DNA from: Xanthomonas sp. GPE 39 | GTDB taxonomy: Bacteria; Pseudomonadota; Gammaproteobacteria; Xanthomonadales; Xanthomonadaceae | Direction of reading: 5' to 3' | DNA length: 64,000 bases | Assembly (NCBI RefSeq): GCF_000963005.1 | Contig: NZ_JZHZ01000007.1 | Location: 2,544,808-2,608,807 of the forward strand | Shown: positions 20,416 through 28,008 of the stretch, in pieces | Layout: each line of letters begins with the position of its first letter | Numbering within the stretch: the stretch's first letter is position 1 | Notes under the pieces: model-generated | The model's database searches: none | Told to the model about the DNA's origin: nothing | What the model saw: the letters and a program-made list of their open reading frames with translations, nothing else | Made by a program: the position numbers and the translations under genes

Positions 20416-22587
20416 TTACTGGCGGCGCACGCTCTGCACTGCACTCAGACGTCGCAACCGGCGCATCACTTCGGCCAGGTGATTGCGGTCGCGCACCTGA
20501 ATATTGAAACGCAGCACCGCCGCATTGAAATCGCGATCCAGGTAGTCCACACGCTCGATGTTGGATTGGCTCTGCGCGATTGCCGCAGCCAGTTGCGCCA
20601 GCACGCCGGTGCGGTTTTCCACGTCCACCACCAAAGCAGTGTCGTAATCGCCGATGACACTGGCGTCCCAATCGATCGGCACCCAGCGCTCGGGCGACTT
20701 GCGCAGTTCGGCCAGGTTCGGGCAATCCAAGCGGTGCACCACGATGCCCTTGCCGGCGGTGTGATACCCCATGATCTCGTCACCGGGAATCGGCTGACAA
20801 CAATTGGCGAAGCTGACCACGCCGCGCTCGGTTCCGTTGATTAGAATCTTTTCCTGCGAGTGCTTGGAATGGCCGCCGCCACGCAACTCGGCATAGGCCA
20901 TCAATGCCTGCGCGGCTTGGGTCGGCATCCAGTTGCCCAGCGCGATGTCGGCCAGCAACGCCTCCAGGCGCGGGTAGCGATGCTCGCTGAGGAACGAATC
21001 CAGGCGCCCCTTCGGCAGGCGCTCCAACGCACTGTCCATCCCCTCCAACGCGCGGTCGAGCATGCGATGACCAAGCTGCACCGCATCTTCGTGTTCGAGT
21101 TGCTTGAGCTGATGACGGATCGCGGTGCGCGCCTTGCTGCTGACCACGAATTCCAGCCACTGCGGTTTTGGCGTGGCCGAACGCGCGGTGATCACTTCCA
21201 CGGTCTGCCCGCTGACCAACTTGGTGCGCAGCGGCACCAGCTTCTTATCCACGCGCGAGGCCACCGCGCGGTTGCCGACGTCGGTATGCACGGCATAGGC
21301 GAAATCCAGTGCAGTGGAATTGCGCGGCAATGCCAGGATCTTGCCCTTGGGCGTGAACAGATACACTTCGTCAGGAAACAGATCGACCTTGACGTTATCC
21401 AGAAACTCCAGCGAGGAACCCGCGGCACGCTGGGACTCGATCAACTCCACGATCCAGGCGTGCGCGCGGCTCTGCGCGTTGTTGGGCGAGTCGCCGCCGA
21501 ACTTGTAGGTCCAGTGCGCGGCGACGCCGCGCTCGGCAATCAGGTCCATCTCCTCGGTACGAATCTGCACCTCGATGGGCGAGCCGTAGGGACCAAACAA
21601 CACCGTATGCAGCGACTGGTAGCCATTGGCCTTGGGAATGGCAATGAAATCGCGGAAACGCGCATCAAGCGGCTTGAACGTGGCATGCACCGCGCCCAGC
21701 GCGTGATAGCAATCGGATACGCCGCGCAACACCAGACGAAAGCCGAACACATCCATCACCTGATCGAAGGATTTGTTCTCGTCGCGCATCTTGTTGTAGA
21801 TGCTCCACGGGGTCTTGATCCGGCTGACCAGACGGTGCTCCAACCCTTCCTTGGCCAAGCGCTGGGACAACTGCACTTCCACCAGGGTCATCGACTCGCG
21901 GCGCACCACCGGCTGGCTGCGGATATGTTTCTCGATGATCGCGTGGCGCCACGGATGCAGCGCGCGAAACCCGAGGTTCTGCAACTCGGATTTCATCAAG
22001 CTCATGCCCAGACGCTGCGCGATCGGCGCATAGATTTCCAAGGTCTCACGGGCGATACGACCACGCGCCTCGGCGCTCTGCGCACCGAGCGTGCGCATGT
22101 TATGCAAGCGGTCGGCGAGCTTGATCATGATTACGCGCAGGTCGCGCGACATCGCCAACAGCATTTTACGGAAGCTCTCCGCCGCCGCCTCCTGACGGTC
22201 GCGAAACTTGAGTTTGTCCAGTTTGGTGACGCCATCGACCAGTTCGGCAACCGCTTCGCCGAACTCGGCGGCCAGCTCGGCGCGCGTCAACGGCGTGTCC
22301 TCGATGGTGTCGTGCAAGATGGCCGCGATCAGCGCCTCCACGTCCAGGCCCAACTCAGCCAACACCCCGGCCACTGCCACCGGATGCGTGATATAGGGTT
22401 CGCCCGACTTGCGGGTCTGCCCGGCATGCGCGGACGCACCGACTTCCCACGCGCGGCGCAGCAACGGTATTTGCTCAACGGGCAGATAACTGGCGCTGCG
22501 CTCAAGTTGCAGGACGTAGTCGGGGACTGACCCATCGACTGGTGAAGGCGCAGCGCTGGCGACCTGGGCGGGGGGACCGGGGTTCAT
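20416..22587 (-). CDS. spoT: Bifunctional (p)ppGpp synthetase/hydrolase SpoT
   Basis: 723 aa from the ATG at 22587 (a TTG two codons upstream is not needed). Domain order: HD hydrolase (about 45-200, HAGQTRKSGEPYITHP and ILHDTIEDT), synthetase (about 245-370, FRDFIAIPKANGYQSLHTVL), TGS (about 400-460, DEVYLFTPKGKILALPRNST), helical region, and C-terminal ACT (about 650-723). The intact HD motif indicates hydrolase activity, as expected for SpoT rather than RelA. Encoded just after rpoZ, with a hairpin between them. Confidence 0.96.
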   Translation of the reverse strand: MNPGPPAQVASAAPSPVDGSVPDYVLQLERSASYLPVEQIPLLRRAWEVGASAHAGQTRKSGEPYITHPVAVAGVLAELGLDVEALIAAILHDTIEDTPLTRAELAAEFGEAVAELVDGVTKLDKLKFRDRQEAAAESFRKMLLAMSRDLRVIMIKLADRLHNMRTLGAQSAEARGRIARETLEIYAPIAQRLGMSLMKSELQNLGFRALHPWRHAIIEKHIRSQPVVRRESMTLVEVQLSQRLAKEGLEHRLVSRIKTPWSIYNKMRDENKSFDQVMDVFGFRLVLRGVSDCYHALGAVHATFKPLDARFRDFIAIPKANGYQSLHTVLFGPYGSPIEVQIRTEEMDLIAERGVAAHWTYKFGGDSPNNAQSRAHAWIVELIESQRAAGSSLEFLDNVKVDLFPDEVYLFTPKGKILALPRNSTALDFAYAVHTDVGNRAVASRVDKKLVPLRTKLVSGQTVEVITARSATPKPQWLEFVVSSKARTAIRHQLKQLEHEDAVQLGHRMLDRALEGMDSALERLPKGRLDSFLSEHRYPRLEALLADIALGNWMPTQAAQALMAYAELRGGGHSKHSQEKILINGTERGVVSFANCCQPIPGDEIMGYHTAGKGIVVHRLDCPNLAELRKSPERWVPIDWDASVIGDYDTALVVDVENRTGVLAQLAAAIAQSQSNIERVDYLDRDFNAAVLRFNIQVRDRNHLAEVMRRLRRLSAVQSVRRQ

Positions 22588-22637
22588 TGGCAAAGACTAT
22601 GTCAGCAGCGCGTGGACGGCAAACCGTAGAAACGAAA

Positions 22638-22657
22638 CAGCCCGCGGATGCGGGCTG
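22638..22657 (-). terminator. Hairpin between rpoZ and spoT
   Basis: CAGCCCGC (22638-22645), loop GGAT, GCGGGCTG (22650-22657): a perfect 8-bp stem. It is followed on the minus strand by a short T-rich stretch (GTTTCGTTTC). It may attenuate transcription from rpoZ into spoT. Confidence 0.55.
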
Positions 22658-22688
22658 CTGGTCGAACGATCACAGCGCGGCGGCGCGA

Positions 22689-22988
22689 TCAATCGTCGTT
22701 CTTGGACATGTCCTCGTCGGCAACGACCTCGGCGGCGGCCCATTCCAGCGCCTCGCGCTCGGCGCGCTCGCGTTCGGCTTTCTCGACCTGATCGATCAGC
22801 GCATTGTCGATCTTGCGCGCGGCAATTTCGCGCAATGCCAGCACGGTGGGCTTGTCGGAGGACTCGGTGTTGTCGAGGGTGGCCTGCACGCCGTTGGCAA
22901 GCTGGCGGGCGCGCTTGGACGCCATCATGACCAGTTCGAAACGGTTGTTCACAACTTCCAGGCAATCTTCTACGGTGATGCGGGCCAT
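22689..22988 (-). CDS. rpoZ: RNA polymerase omega subunit
   Basis: 99 aa. Begins [20 protein letters not shown] and contains the conserved helix [11 protein letters not shown] and [15 protein letters not shown]. The acidic, Ala-rich C-terminus ([20 protein letters not shown]) is typical of the longer gammaproteobacterial omega. It binds the beta' C-terminus and forms part of a ppGpp site. Lies between gmk and spoT. Confidence 0.97.
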   Translation of the reverse strand: MARITVEDCLEVVNNRFELVMMASKRARQLANGVQATLDNTESSDKPTVLALREIAARKIDNALIDQVEKAERERAEREALEWAAAEVVADEDMSKNDD

Positions 22989-23100
22989 GCGGGCTCCCGG
23001 CGGGCCGGCGACGGCCACGCGTTGGAATGAGGGAAAGAGTGGCGATTGTAGGGCGGCACCGGCCCGGAATCAACCTCACCCCATTCAGTTTCCTTTGGAA

Positions 23101-23727
23101 TCAGCCAGTTGGCGATTCCTGCAAGAGGGTCGCGATCAGCCCGGCATGACGCTGCTGTTGCGGCAAGCGGCGCAAGCGGCTGGCGACGAAGATCGCGCAC
23201 ATCTCGTCCACCGCTGTATCGAAATGCTCGTTGACGATGACGTAGTCGAAATCGGCGTAGTGCGACATCTCCTCGCGCGCGGCGGCCAGCCGCTGCGCGA
23301 TGACCGCCTCGCTGTCCTGGCCGCGCTTGCGCATGCGCTGCTCCAGCGCCTGCCGCGACGGCGGCAGAATGAACACGCTGACCGCGTCGGGCACCTTGGC
23401 GCGCACCTGATGCGCGCCTTGCCAGTCGATCTCCAGCAGCACATCGCGGCCGGCGGCCAACTGCGGCTCCACCGATTGCCGCGCGGTGCCCTTCCAATCG
23501 CCATGCACGCTGGCGTATTCAAAAAAATCGCCGGCCTCGATCATGCCCTGGAACTGCGTGGCGGTAACGAAGTGATAGTGCTCGGCATGGCGCTCGCCCG
23601 GGCGCGGCGCGCGCGAGGTGAACGAGATCGACAACGCGATCTGCGGGTCACGCGCCAGGGTCGCATTGACGATGCTGCTCTTGCCGGCGCCGGAAGGCGC
23701 CGCGACGATGTAGAGGGTGCCACGCAT
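23101..23727 (-). CDS. gmk: Guanylate kinase
   Basis: 208 aa from the ATG at 23727. P-loop APSGAGKSSIVNA; GMP-binding residues in SFTSRAPRPGERHAEHYHFV; lid-region motif DVLLEIDWQGAHQV. Phosphorylates GMP to GDP, feeding GTP and ppGpp synthesis. First gene of the gmk-rpoZ-spoT-ridA-recG cluster. Confidence 0.96.
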   Translation of the reverse strand: MRGTLYIVAAPSGAGKSSIVNATLARDPQIALSISFTSRAPRPGERHAEHYHFVTATQFQGMIEAGDFFEYASVHGDWKGTARQSVEPQLAAGRDVLLEIDWQGAHQVRAKVPDAVSVFILPPSRQALEQRMRKRGQDSEAVIAQRLAAAREEMSHYADFDYVIVNEHFDTAVDEMCAIFVASRLRRLPQQQRHAGLIATLLQESPTG

Positions 23728-23851
23728 CGGTCGGATCTCAGCGTCGATGGTCGGGCGGCGCACGATACCAGCCCCAGCGGCGACCGCAAGCAGTTTCGAT
23801 CGGCCTGCGGCACCGAACGGAGCCCTCGCCCGGCTCGCAAACATCATATAA

Positions 23852-23880
23852 CCATATGATTTAAAGGTTATTTTTTTCAA
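23852..23880 (-). promoter_or_regulatory. AT-rich candidate promoter of gmk
   Basis: A 50-base AT-rich island in GC-rich DNA. On the minus strand TTGAAA (23875-23880) is followed after 17 bp by ATATGG, with further TTATAT-like boxes. It lies about 125 bp before the gmk ATG. Plausible but untested. Confidence 0.4.
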
Positions 23881-23984
23881 AACGCCGGCGCCCCACCAGC
23901 AGGCGCGCCCTCCTCGGCAAGCGGCCGCCAGCACACGCACGGCACACGCAAACTTGAGAAGGGCTCTCATGTTCTGACGAATAG

Positions 23985-24011
23985 GGAAACACGTGTAAGG
24001 AAACACGTGTA
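23985..24011. repeat. Short direct repeat with palindromic ACACGTGT cores
   Basis: GGAAACACGTGTA occurs at 23985-23997 and again at 23999-24011, one base apart. Each copy contains the 8-bp palindrome ACACGTGT, which could be an operator-type site. Function unknown. Confidence 0.55.
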
Positions 24012-24130
24012 CAGAGGCGTCAACACGCCGAATGCGGATGCACTCGCCATTGCAACACAACGACCTGATAGCTTTGGGATATAGCGACCATCGCACACTG
24101 TGCAATTGGCTCCGCGCGCACCAATATAGT

Positions 24131-24417
24131 GGCTAACAAAACGACACGGTGTCGCCCCCGGACGAGTACGAGTACGGGTACGGGTACGGGACGGGCAATG
24201 CTCGCGTCCCCCTCACTGTACACCGCGGTTTCTGCACGCTGTCCGCGTGCATCCGACAGCCAGTCGCGACGTTTCTCGTTAGAGTGGTGAACAAAACGTC
24301 GCGAGTCGCTGTCGGGTGGGCGCGGACAGCGCGCAGAAACCGCAGTGTACAGAGGTACATGAGGATTCCGAGCACTGCCCGCGCCCGTCCGGCGGCGACG
24401 CAGTCGTTTTGTTAGCC
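24131..24417. mobile_element. MITE-like near-palindromic element, two inverted half-units
   Basis: 287 bp bounded by perfect 15-bp inverted ends: GGCTAACAAAACGAC (24131-24145) and its complement (24403-24417). Inner arms also pair: GCGGTTTCTGC-A-CGCTGTCCGCG (24225-24247) with 24321-24343 (one mismatch), and CGCGACGTTT (24265-24274) with 24294-24303. The right half (about 24283-24417) matches a single unit at 36558-36690, including CATGAGGATTCCGAGCACTG. No coding capacity for a transposase, so it is probably non-autonomous. The right end is 4 bp from the stop codon of the gene at 24422-25126. Confidence 0.8.
24163..24186. repeat. Four tandem hexamers inside the MITE arm
   Basis: CGAGTA, CGAGTA, CGGGTA, CGGGTA in tandem, followed by partial CGGG units. 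They lie in the left arm of the element and are missing from the right arm, so they probably arose by slippage. Confidence 0.7.
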
Positions 24418-24421
24418 GCTC

Positions 24422-25126
24422 TTAATCACTCTTCTGATGCACGGATGCGACATCGGCCACGTGACCTCGTGCCTGCACACGCACGATCTTGTCGACCGGC
24501 AAAGCGACAGGCCCACCCGGCTGCCACACCACGCACCAGCGCCCATTGCAATCGAGTACGACCACCTTATCCGCGACCTTCTCCTCCACGCGTCCGACAG
24601 CGCTGCCAACGTTCGCCTCCATGGTCAAGCGCCGCAGCCGCTGATTAGCATGACGAGTGCCTTCCTGCCGCGCCGCCAATGCCGTCAGCACCAACAGGGC
24701 TACCACCATCACGAACGCAAGCACCATGGCCTCGGAAACACGCCATGCATTATCTGGACTGATGCCGGCCATCCGCACTTGCGCGCGCACTCGCAACCAA
24801 TCGCGTAACGCGCCGAACACGGACCAGCCCAACAGCGCCGTGATGCCCAGGCCGATGCCCCCCAGCAACACCACACCTCGCCATTGCTCATGGTTCATAC
24901 CGAAGAGCGAGGCCGCGCTCCATGTCAACGCGAGCAATCCCATGTAGATGTAATCGTCGCTGGCATAGCTCAACGGCAGCGCCCCCATTCCCAGCGCCGA
25001 CCAGTAGGCGTCGGCGAACATGCGCCCGGACAGGTACAGCACCGGCAACGCCGTCGTGGCGAGTTTTAGCAGACCCTGTACCTGCTCGGACACTTGCATG
25101 CGCGGTGGTGACTTGCGCGATTTCAT
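24422..25126 (-). CDS. Hypothetical multi-pass membrane protein
   Basis: 234 aa from the ATG at 25126 (AGGT 5 bp upstream). Not recognised. A basic N-terminus (MKSRKSPPRMQVSEQVQGLL) is followed by four likely membrane helices: about 16-32, 50-68, 76-97 and 123-143. A soluble C-terminal domain follows (about 150-234) with KVVVLDCNGRWCVVWQPGGP and DKIVRVQARGHV, beta-rich in appearance. Its stop codon lies 4 bp from the MITE end. It is downstream of the reb operon but after that operon's terminator, so it is probably transcribed separately. A link to R-body function is only positional. Confidence 0.6.
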   Translation of the reverse strand: MKSRKSPPRMQVSEQVQGLLKLATTALPVLYLSGRMFADAYWSALGMGALPLSYASDDYIYMGLLALTWSAASLFGMNHEQWRGVVLLGGIGLGITALLGWSVFGALRDWLRVRAQVRMAGISPDNAWRVSEAMVLAFVMVVALLVLTALAARQEGTRHANQRLRRLTMEANVGSAVGRVEEKVADKVVVLDCNGRWCVVWQPGGPVALPVDKIVRVQARGHVADVASVHQKSD

Positions 25127-25242
25127 TGCACCTCTCTCCGCTCCGGCATGGCGGCCTGAGACTGTATGGAATCCAGGCACACCCCACACTCATTGCGTAT
25201 TGAGCGCTGGGCGCAGCGTCAGTGCCACCGCTGCGGATCAAA

Positions 25243-25275
25243 AAGGCTCCTTTCCGTATTCCAGAAAGGAGCCTT
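25243..25275 (-). terminator. Strong intrinsic terminator of the reb operon
   Basis: AAGGCTCCTTTC (25243-25254) pairs perfectly with GAAAGGAGCCTT (25264-25275), a 12-bp stem and 9-nt loop. On the minus strand it runs into TTTTT. It lies 20 bp past the last reb gene. Confidence 0.9.
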
Positions 25276-25295
25276 GAAACGCATCGCTACAACGA

Positions 25296-25628
25296 TCAGC
25301 TGTTGTTGTTGCTGAACGCCTGCAACACGGTGAGCAGGCTGGTCAGATTATCGGCCACTCCGGACTGAGCCACCTTCTCGGTCGCGCCAGCACCAGACAT
25401 TGTGTCGACGCTATAGATCTGCATCACGCCCTGATTAGCCGCGGCCTGCGCCAGGGTGTTCTGCTGCTGCTGAGCTGCCACCGCATTCTCGAACAGAATG
25501 CCGGTCGAATGCGCCATCGTCTGGTACAAGGAACTGATCGCAATGGCGGGAGCTTCGCCCACCACTTTCACATTGGACTGGGTAACCGCATCGGTCACCA
25601 TCGTATTGACATGAGTGGGATCTGGCAT
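25296..25628 (-). CDS. RebB-family R-body structural protein (copy 1)
   Basis: 110 aa from an ATG at 25628 with AGGAG 8 bp upstream. The N-terminal half carries the RebB ('killing trait') signature: VNTMVTDAVTQSNVKVVGEA, then PAIAISSLYQTMAHSTGILF and NAVAAQQQQNTLAQAA. RebA and RebB proteins are the small subunits of R-bodies, insoluble protein ribbons that coil in the cytoplasm and extend abruptly. This copy has about 30 extra C-terminal residues (VDTMSGAGATEKVAQSGVAD, ending FSNNNS) compared with the 80-aa copy at 27108-27350. Last gene before the terminator. Confidence 0.88.
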   Translation of the reverse strand: MPDPTHVNTMVTDAVTQSNVKVVGEAPAIAISSLYQTMAHSTGILFENAVAAQQQQNTLAQAAANQGVMQIYSVDTMSGAGATEKVAQSGVADNLTSLLTVLQAFSNNNS

Positions 25629-25726
25629 GATTTTTACTCCTGTGGGATAAGCCTCGTTTAGCCGGAGGCGTTCGGCTCTTAAAAGACGCAACAACGGGAA
25701 GGGTGTGAACTCGCGTCGCATCGCGA

Positions 25727-26263
25727 TCATCGTGTCACGCGAGACGGTGTCGGCGAGGCAGCGCCCATCTGCGCCAACAGCGCTTCGACCTGCGCACGCA
25801 AGGGCTGCAGTTGCTGATCGATCGCCTGCGCAACCTCGGTGGCGATAGCGCCACGCAGTGATGCCACAACACGCCGCGCATCCTCGCCATGATCGTCGTC
25901 GCCGACCGGAACCATCGACAAAGGTGGAGGCACCTGGATATCCCGCGCCGCGCCATTCAATTGCCGGATCAACGCAACCATCGCTTCGTGATCCACCCGC
26001 AAAGCGGTGATCACTTGCTGCAACGCGCGTTCTGCCTGGTGGATCAGACCGTTGGCCGCATCCCGACCCTGCTGGCCGGCTTCTGCAGCGCGCTGCTCGC
26101 CCTGTGTCAGGCGCACCGCTTCGATCAAGGTGGTCGGCAATAACGCGCGCAAGGCCTGGTAGCAACTGCGCGCCTGCTCGACCTGACGCTGCGCGGACAA
26201 CAATTGGGACAATGCCGTATCACTGGCGTGCTGCTTGACCGCCTTCACTTGTCCGGGATCCAT
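25727..26263 (-). CDS. Coiled-coil protein of the reb operon
   Basis: 178 aa, not recognised as a named family. Almost entirely helical: a Gln/Ala/Leu-rich region (about 15-115, LSQLLSAQRQVEQARSCYQA, HQAERALQQVITALRVDHEA), a Pro-containing acidic hinge (about 117-137, VPPPLSMVPVGDDDHGED), and a second coiled coil (about 140-170, VAQAIDQQLQPLRAQVEALL). No signal peptide or catalytic motif. It follows the Reb-like 268-aa gene by 12 bp and precedes copy 1 of RebB. A role as assembly factor or accessory ribbon component is inferred from position only. Confidence 0.7.
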   Translation of the reverse strand: MDPGQVKAVKQHASDTALSQLLSAQRQVEQARSCYQALRALLPTTLIEAVRLTQGEQRAAEAGQQGRDAANGLIHQAERALQQVITALRVDHEAMVALIRQLNGAARDIQVPPPLSMVPVGDDDHGEDARRVVASLRGAIATEVAQAIDQQLQPLRAQVEALLAQMGAASPTPSRVTR

Positions 26264-26275
26264 ATAGACACCCCC

Positions 26276-27082
26276 TTACCCACTGGTGATGGAGGAAACC
26301 GCAGTGCCAATCGCCTTGGCGGAGTTTCCGGCGACTTGACTAACCTGGCCATAGACCTCGACCGCAGAAGCGACCATCTTCTGCATCTCCAACAAGACCG
26401 GAATCTCCTCGACCGCCTGCACCGGCCCTTCGGCCGCCTTCTTGGCAATCACGGCCTGTGCCGCCAACGCGATCTGCATGATCGCGTTCATGTAGCCCGC
26501 AGCATCCTGCACCGCCAATCCCGCGCTCTGCGTCGCCATCACGTCCGGCGGTGTCCGGATCATAGCCGGCGACAAATACTGAGTCGTTTGCGCATTGCTG
26601 AAATCCACCGCCTGCACGATCTTCTGATTGAGCGCGGAGGTATCCGGTGGCGACGCAGCTGCGTTGACACTCCCATTTACGGTAGCTGGCGTAGTTGTTG
26701 TGCTTGGGCTGCTTGGGCTGCAGGTACTGCTGGTACTGCTGGCCGCCCCCGTCTCGCCACCTTGGTCGGCCTCAGCGATGACAGGCGTGTCCGCGACATT
26801 CGTGGCACTGTCAGCCTCGACGCTTGTCGCTGGCTGTGAAGCAGGCGACGTGGATGCAACGACACCATGTTCGCCCTGCGCCGACGCAGCCTGGCCCATG
26901 GTCGCTTTCTCCGTCTCCGTCTCCGTCGGCGCGGCGGACACGGCCACAGCAGCATCGGCGGTGTCCGTCGCGTCAGATACGGCATCGCGTTCATTGGCAC
27001 GATCCGCAGTCTGGCTGCCTGGCGCGGTCGACACGCTGGCAAGTGGCAGTTTGAAATTCCGCAACCAATCCATCAAATTCAT
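26276..27082 (-). CDS. Large Reb-like protein with disordered Ser/Thr/Ala-rich N-terminus
   Basis: 268 aa from an ATG at 27082 (GGAG 9 bp upstream; a TTG six codons earlier is possible). After MNLMDWLRNFKLPL comes a long Ala/Thr/Ser/Glu/Asp-rich low-complexity stretch (about 18-145), including STSSTCSPSSPSTTTT. The C-terminal half (about 148-268) is helical and Ala/Gln-rich: NQKIVQAVDFSNAQTTQYLS, LAVQDAAGYMNAIMQIALAA, and the end NSAKAIGTAVSSITSG. That pattern resembles a divergent RebB repeat, but the NVKV-EAP core of true RebB is absent. Between the two small reb genes it is likely a third ribbon subunit or scaffold; unproven. Confidence 0.65.
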   Translation of the reverse strand: MNLMDWLRNFKLPLASVSTAPGSQTADRANERDAVSDATDTADAAVAVSAAPTETETEKATMGQAASAQGEHGVVASTSPASQPATSVEADSATNVADTPVIAEADQGGETGAASSTSSTCSPSSPSTTTTPATVNGSVNAAASPPDTSALNQKIVQAVDFSNAQTTQYLSPAMIRTPPDVMATQSAGLAVQDAAGYMNAIMQIALAAQAVIAKKAAEGPVQAVEEIPVLLEMQKMVASAVEVYGQVSQVAGNSAKAIGTAVSSITSG

Positions 27083-27107
27083 GGCAAGGATCTCCGGCAA
27101 TCAGCGA

Positions 27108-27350
27108 CTAGGGCTTGGTTCCGCTATCGGCCACTTCCATGATTAGTTGACAGGCCTTGGACACGATCGCGGTCGTAATCTGGTTCATCGCCTGCTGACT
27201 GTGCACAGCGTTCTGCACCGACAGCCCGGTCGCATGGCTGACCACTTGGTACAGCGAGGCAATCGCCTGCGCTGGCGCCTCGGCCACTACCTTCACATTG
27301 GTTTGAGTGACTGCATCGGTCACCTGCGCATTGACGTTCTGTTCTGCCAT
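27108..27350 (-). CDS. RebB-family R-body structural protein (copy 2)
   Basis: 80 aa. Signature VNAQVTDAVTQTNVKVVAEA followed by PAQAIASLYQVVSHATGLSV and NAVHSQQAMNQI. It matches copy 1 over the first 65 residues and ends in ACQLIMEVADSGTKP. Length fits the small RebA/RebB subunits. It is the first structural gene after the sigma-factor gene (88 bp apart) and precedes the large Reb-like gene by 25 bp. Two different RebB-type subunits in one operon match the composition of known R-body loci. Confidence 0.9.
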   Translation of the reverse strand: MAEQNVNAQVTDAVTQTNVKVVAEAPAQAIASLYQVVSHATGLSVQNAVHSQQAMNQITTAIVSKACQLIMEVADSGTKP

Positions 27351-27438
27351 GACATTGATTCCTCGTTATACGGTGGATCGACAAGGGGCTTATCACTAAG
27401 ACGCAGCAAGGAACACACTGTGAAAGGCAACGCGATGA

Positions 27439-28008
27439 TCACTCCAGCACGGCAACCGCACCGCGCAGCTTTTGGCGTAACAATTGGACGCGTTTACGCA
27501 CAAGTGCTGGTGATATTTTCAACAGCGAAGCGATCTCGACACTGGAGCGTTCCTCACGAAATCGCAACCGAAACAATAAGCGACCGTCAGACGGTAGCCG
27601 TGCAACCACGCGTTCCAGCAGCGCCAATGTGTCCCGATTCGATCTGGTGTCCTCAACACCTACTATTCCCAACCCGTCCTCAGGCGCAAGCAGATCGCTG
27701 TACACATCGGCATGAAAGTCGCGCAAACGACGCTCATGTGCATGCTTCCGACAGCGACTAATGAACTCGTTATTGAGCGCACACAGGAAAAACGAACGCG
27801 GCTCACGCACTACAGTACGATGCAGCAAAACGTGATTTGCTGTCCTGATAATAGTCGATGAAAGAATATCCTCAGCCTCCTCGACATTTCCTTTTGTCAA
27901 AAACATTGCTCTTCCGCGAAGAATCTTCGCGCACTGCACCCAGTCTTGCCATATTTCATCTGGGACGGAACCCTTTTTCACACTAACCGTCGCTTCACTT
28001 TCGAACAT
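27439..28008 (-). CDS. Small sigma-70-like (ECF/FecI-type) sigma factor of the reb locus
   Basis: 189 aa. Region 2 is visible at about 20-95 (QDWVQCAKILRGRAMFLTKG, VEEAEDILSSTIIRTANHVL, PRSFFLCALNNEFISRCRKH), and region 4 at about 125-185 (ALLERVVARLPSDGRLLFRL, EIASLLKISPALVRKRVQLL). Region 3 is absent, as in ECF sigmas. Region 2.4 is Arg/His-rich. No anti-sigma gene is next to it. R-body gene expression in Pseudomonas aeruginosa depends on a FecI-like sigma encoded in the reb cluster, so this gene is likely the dedicated activator. A lower-GC codon use than the flanking housekeeping genes is evident. Start ATG at 28008 with GGGG upstream. Confidence 0.8.
   Translation of the reverse strand: MFESEATVSVKKGSVPDEIWQDWVQCAKILRGRAMFLTKGNVEEAEDILSSTIIRTANHVLLHRTVVREPRSFFLCALNNEFISRCRKHAHERRLRDFHADVYSDLLAPEDGLGIVGVEDTRSNRDTLALLERVVARLPSDGRLLFRLRFREERSSVEIASLLKISPALVRKRVQLLRQKLRGAVAVLE

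Noticed and set aside
20860-22530. 556-codon plus-strand frame opposite spoT
   Set aside because: His/Gln/Arg-rich antisense shadow of a complete SpoT.
24163-24186. Tandem hexamers as a CRISPR-like array
   Set aside because: Units are 6 bp with no spacers; simple slippage repeat inside the MITE arm.
24131-24417. Intact insertion sequence
   Set aside because: Too short for a transposase and no such frame inside; called MITE-like instead.
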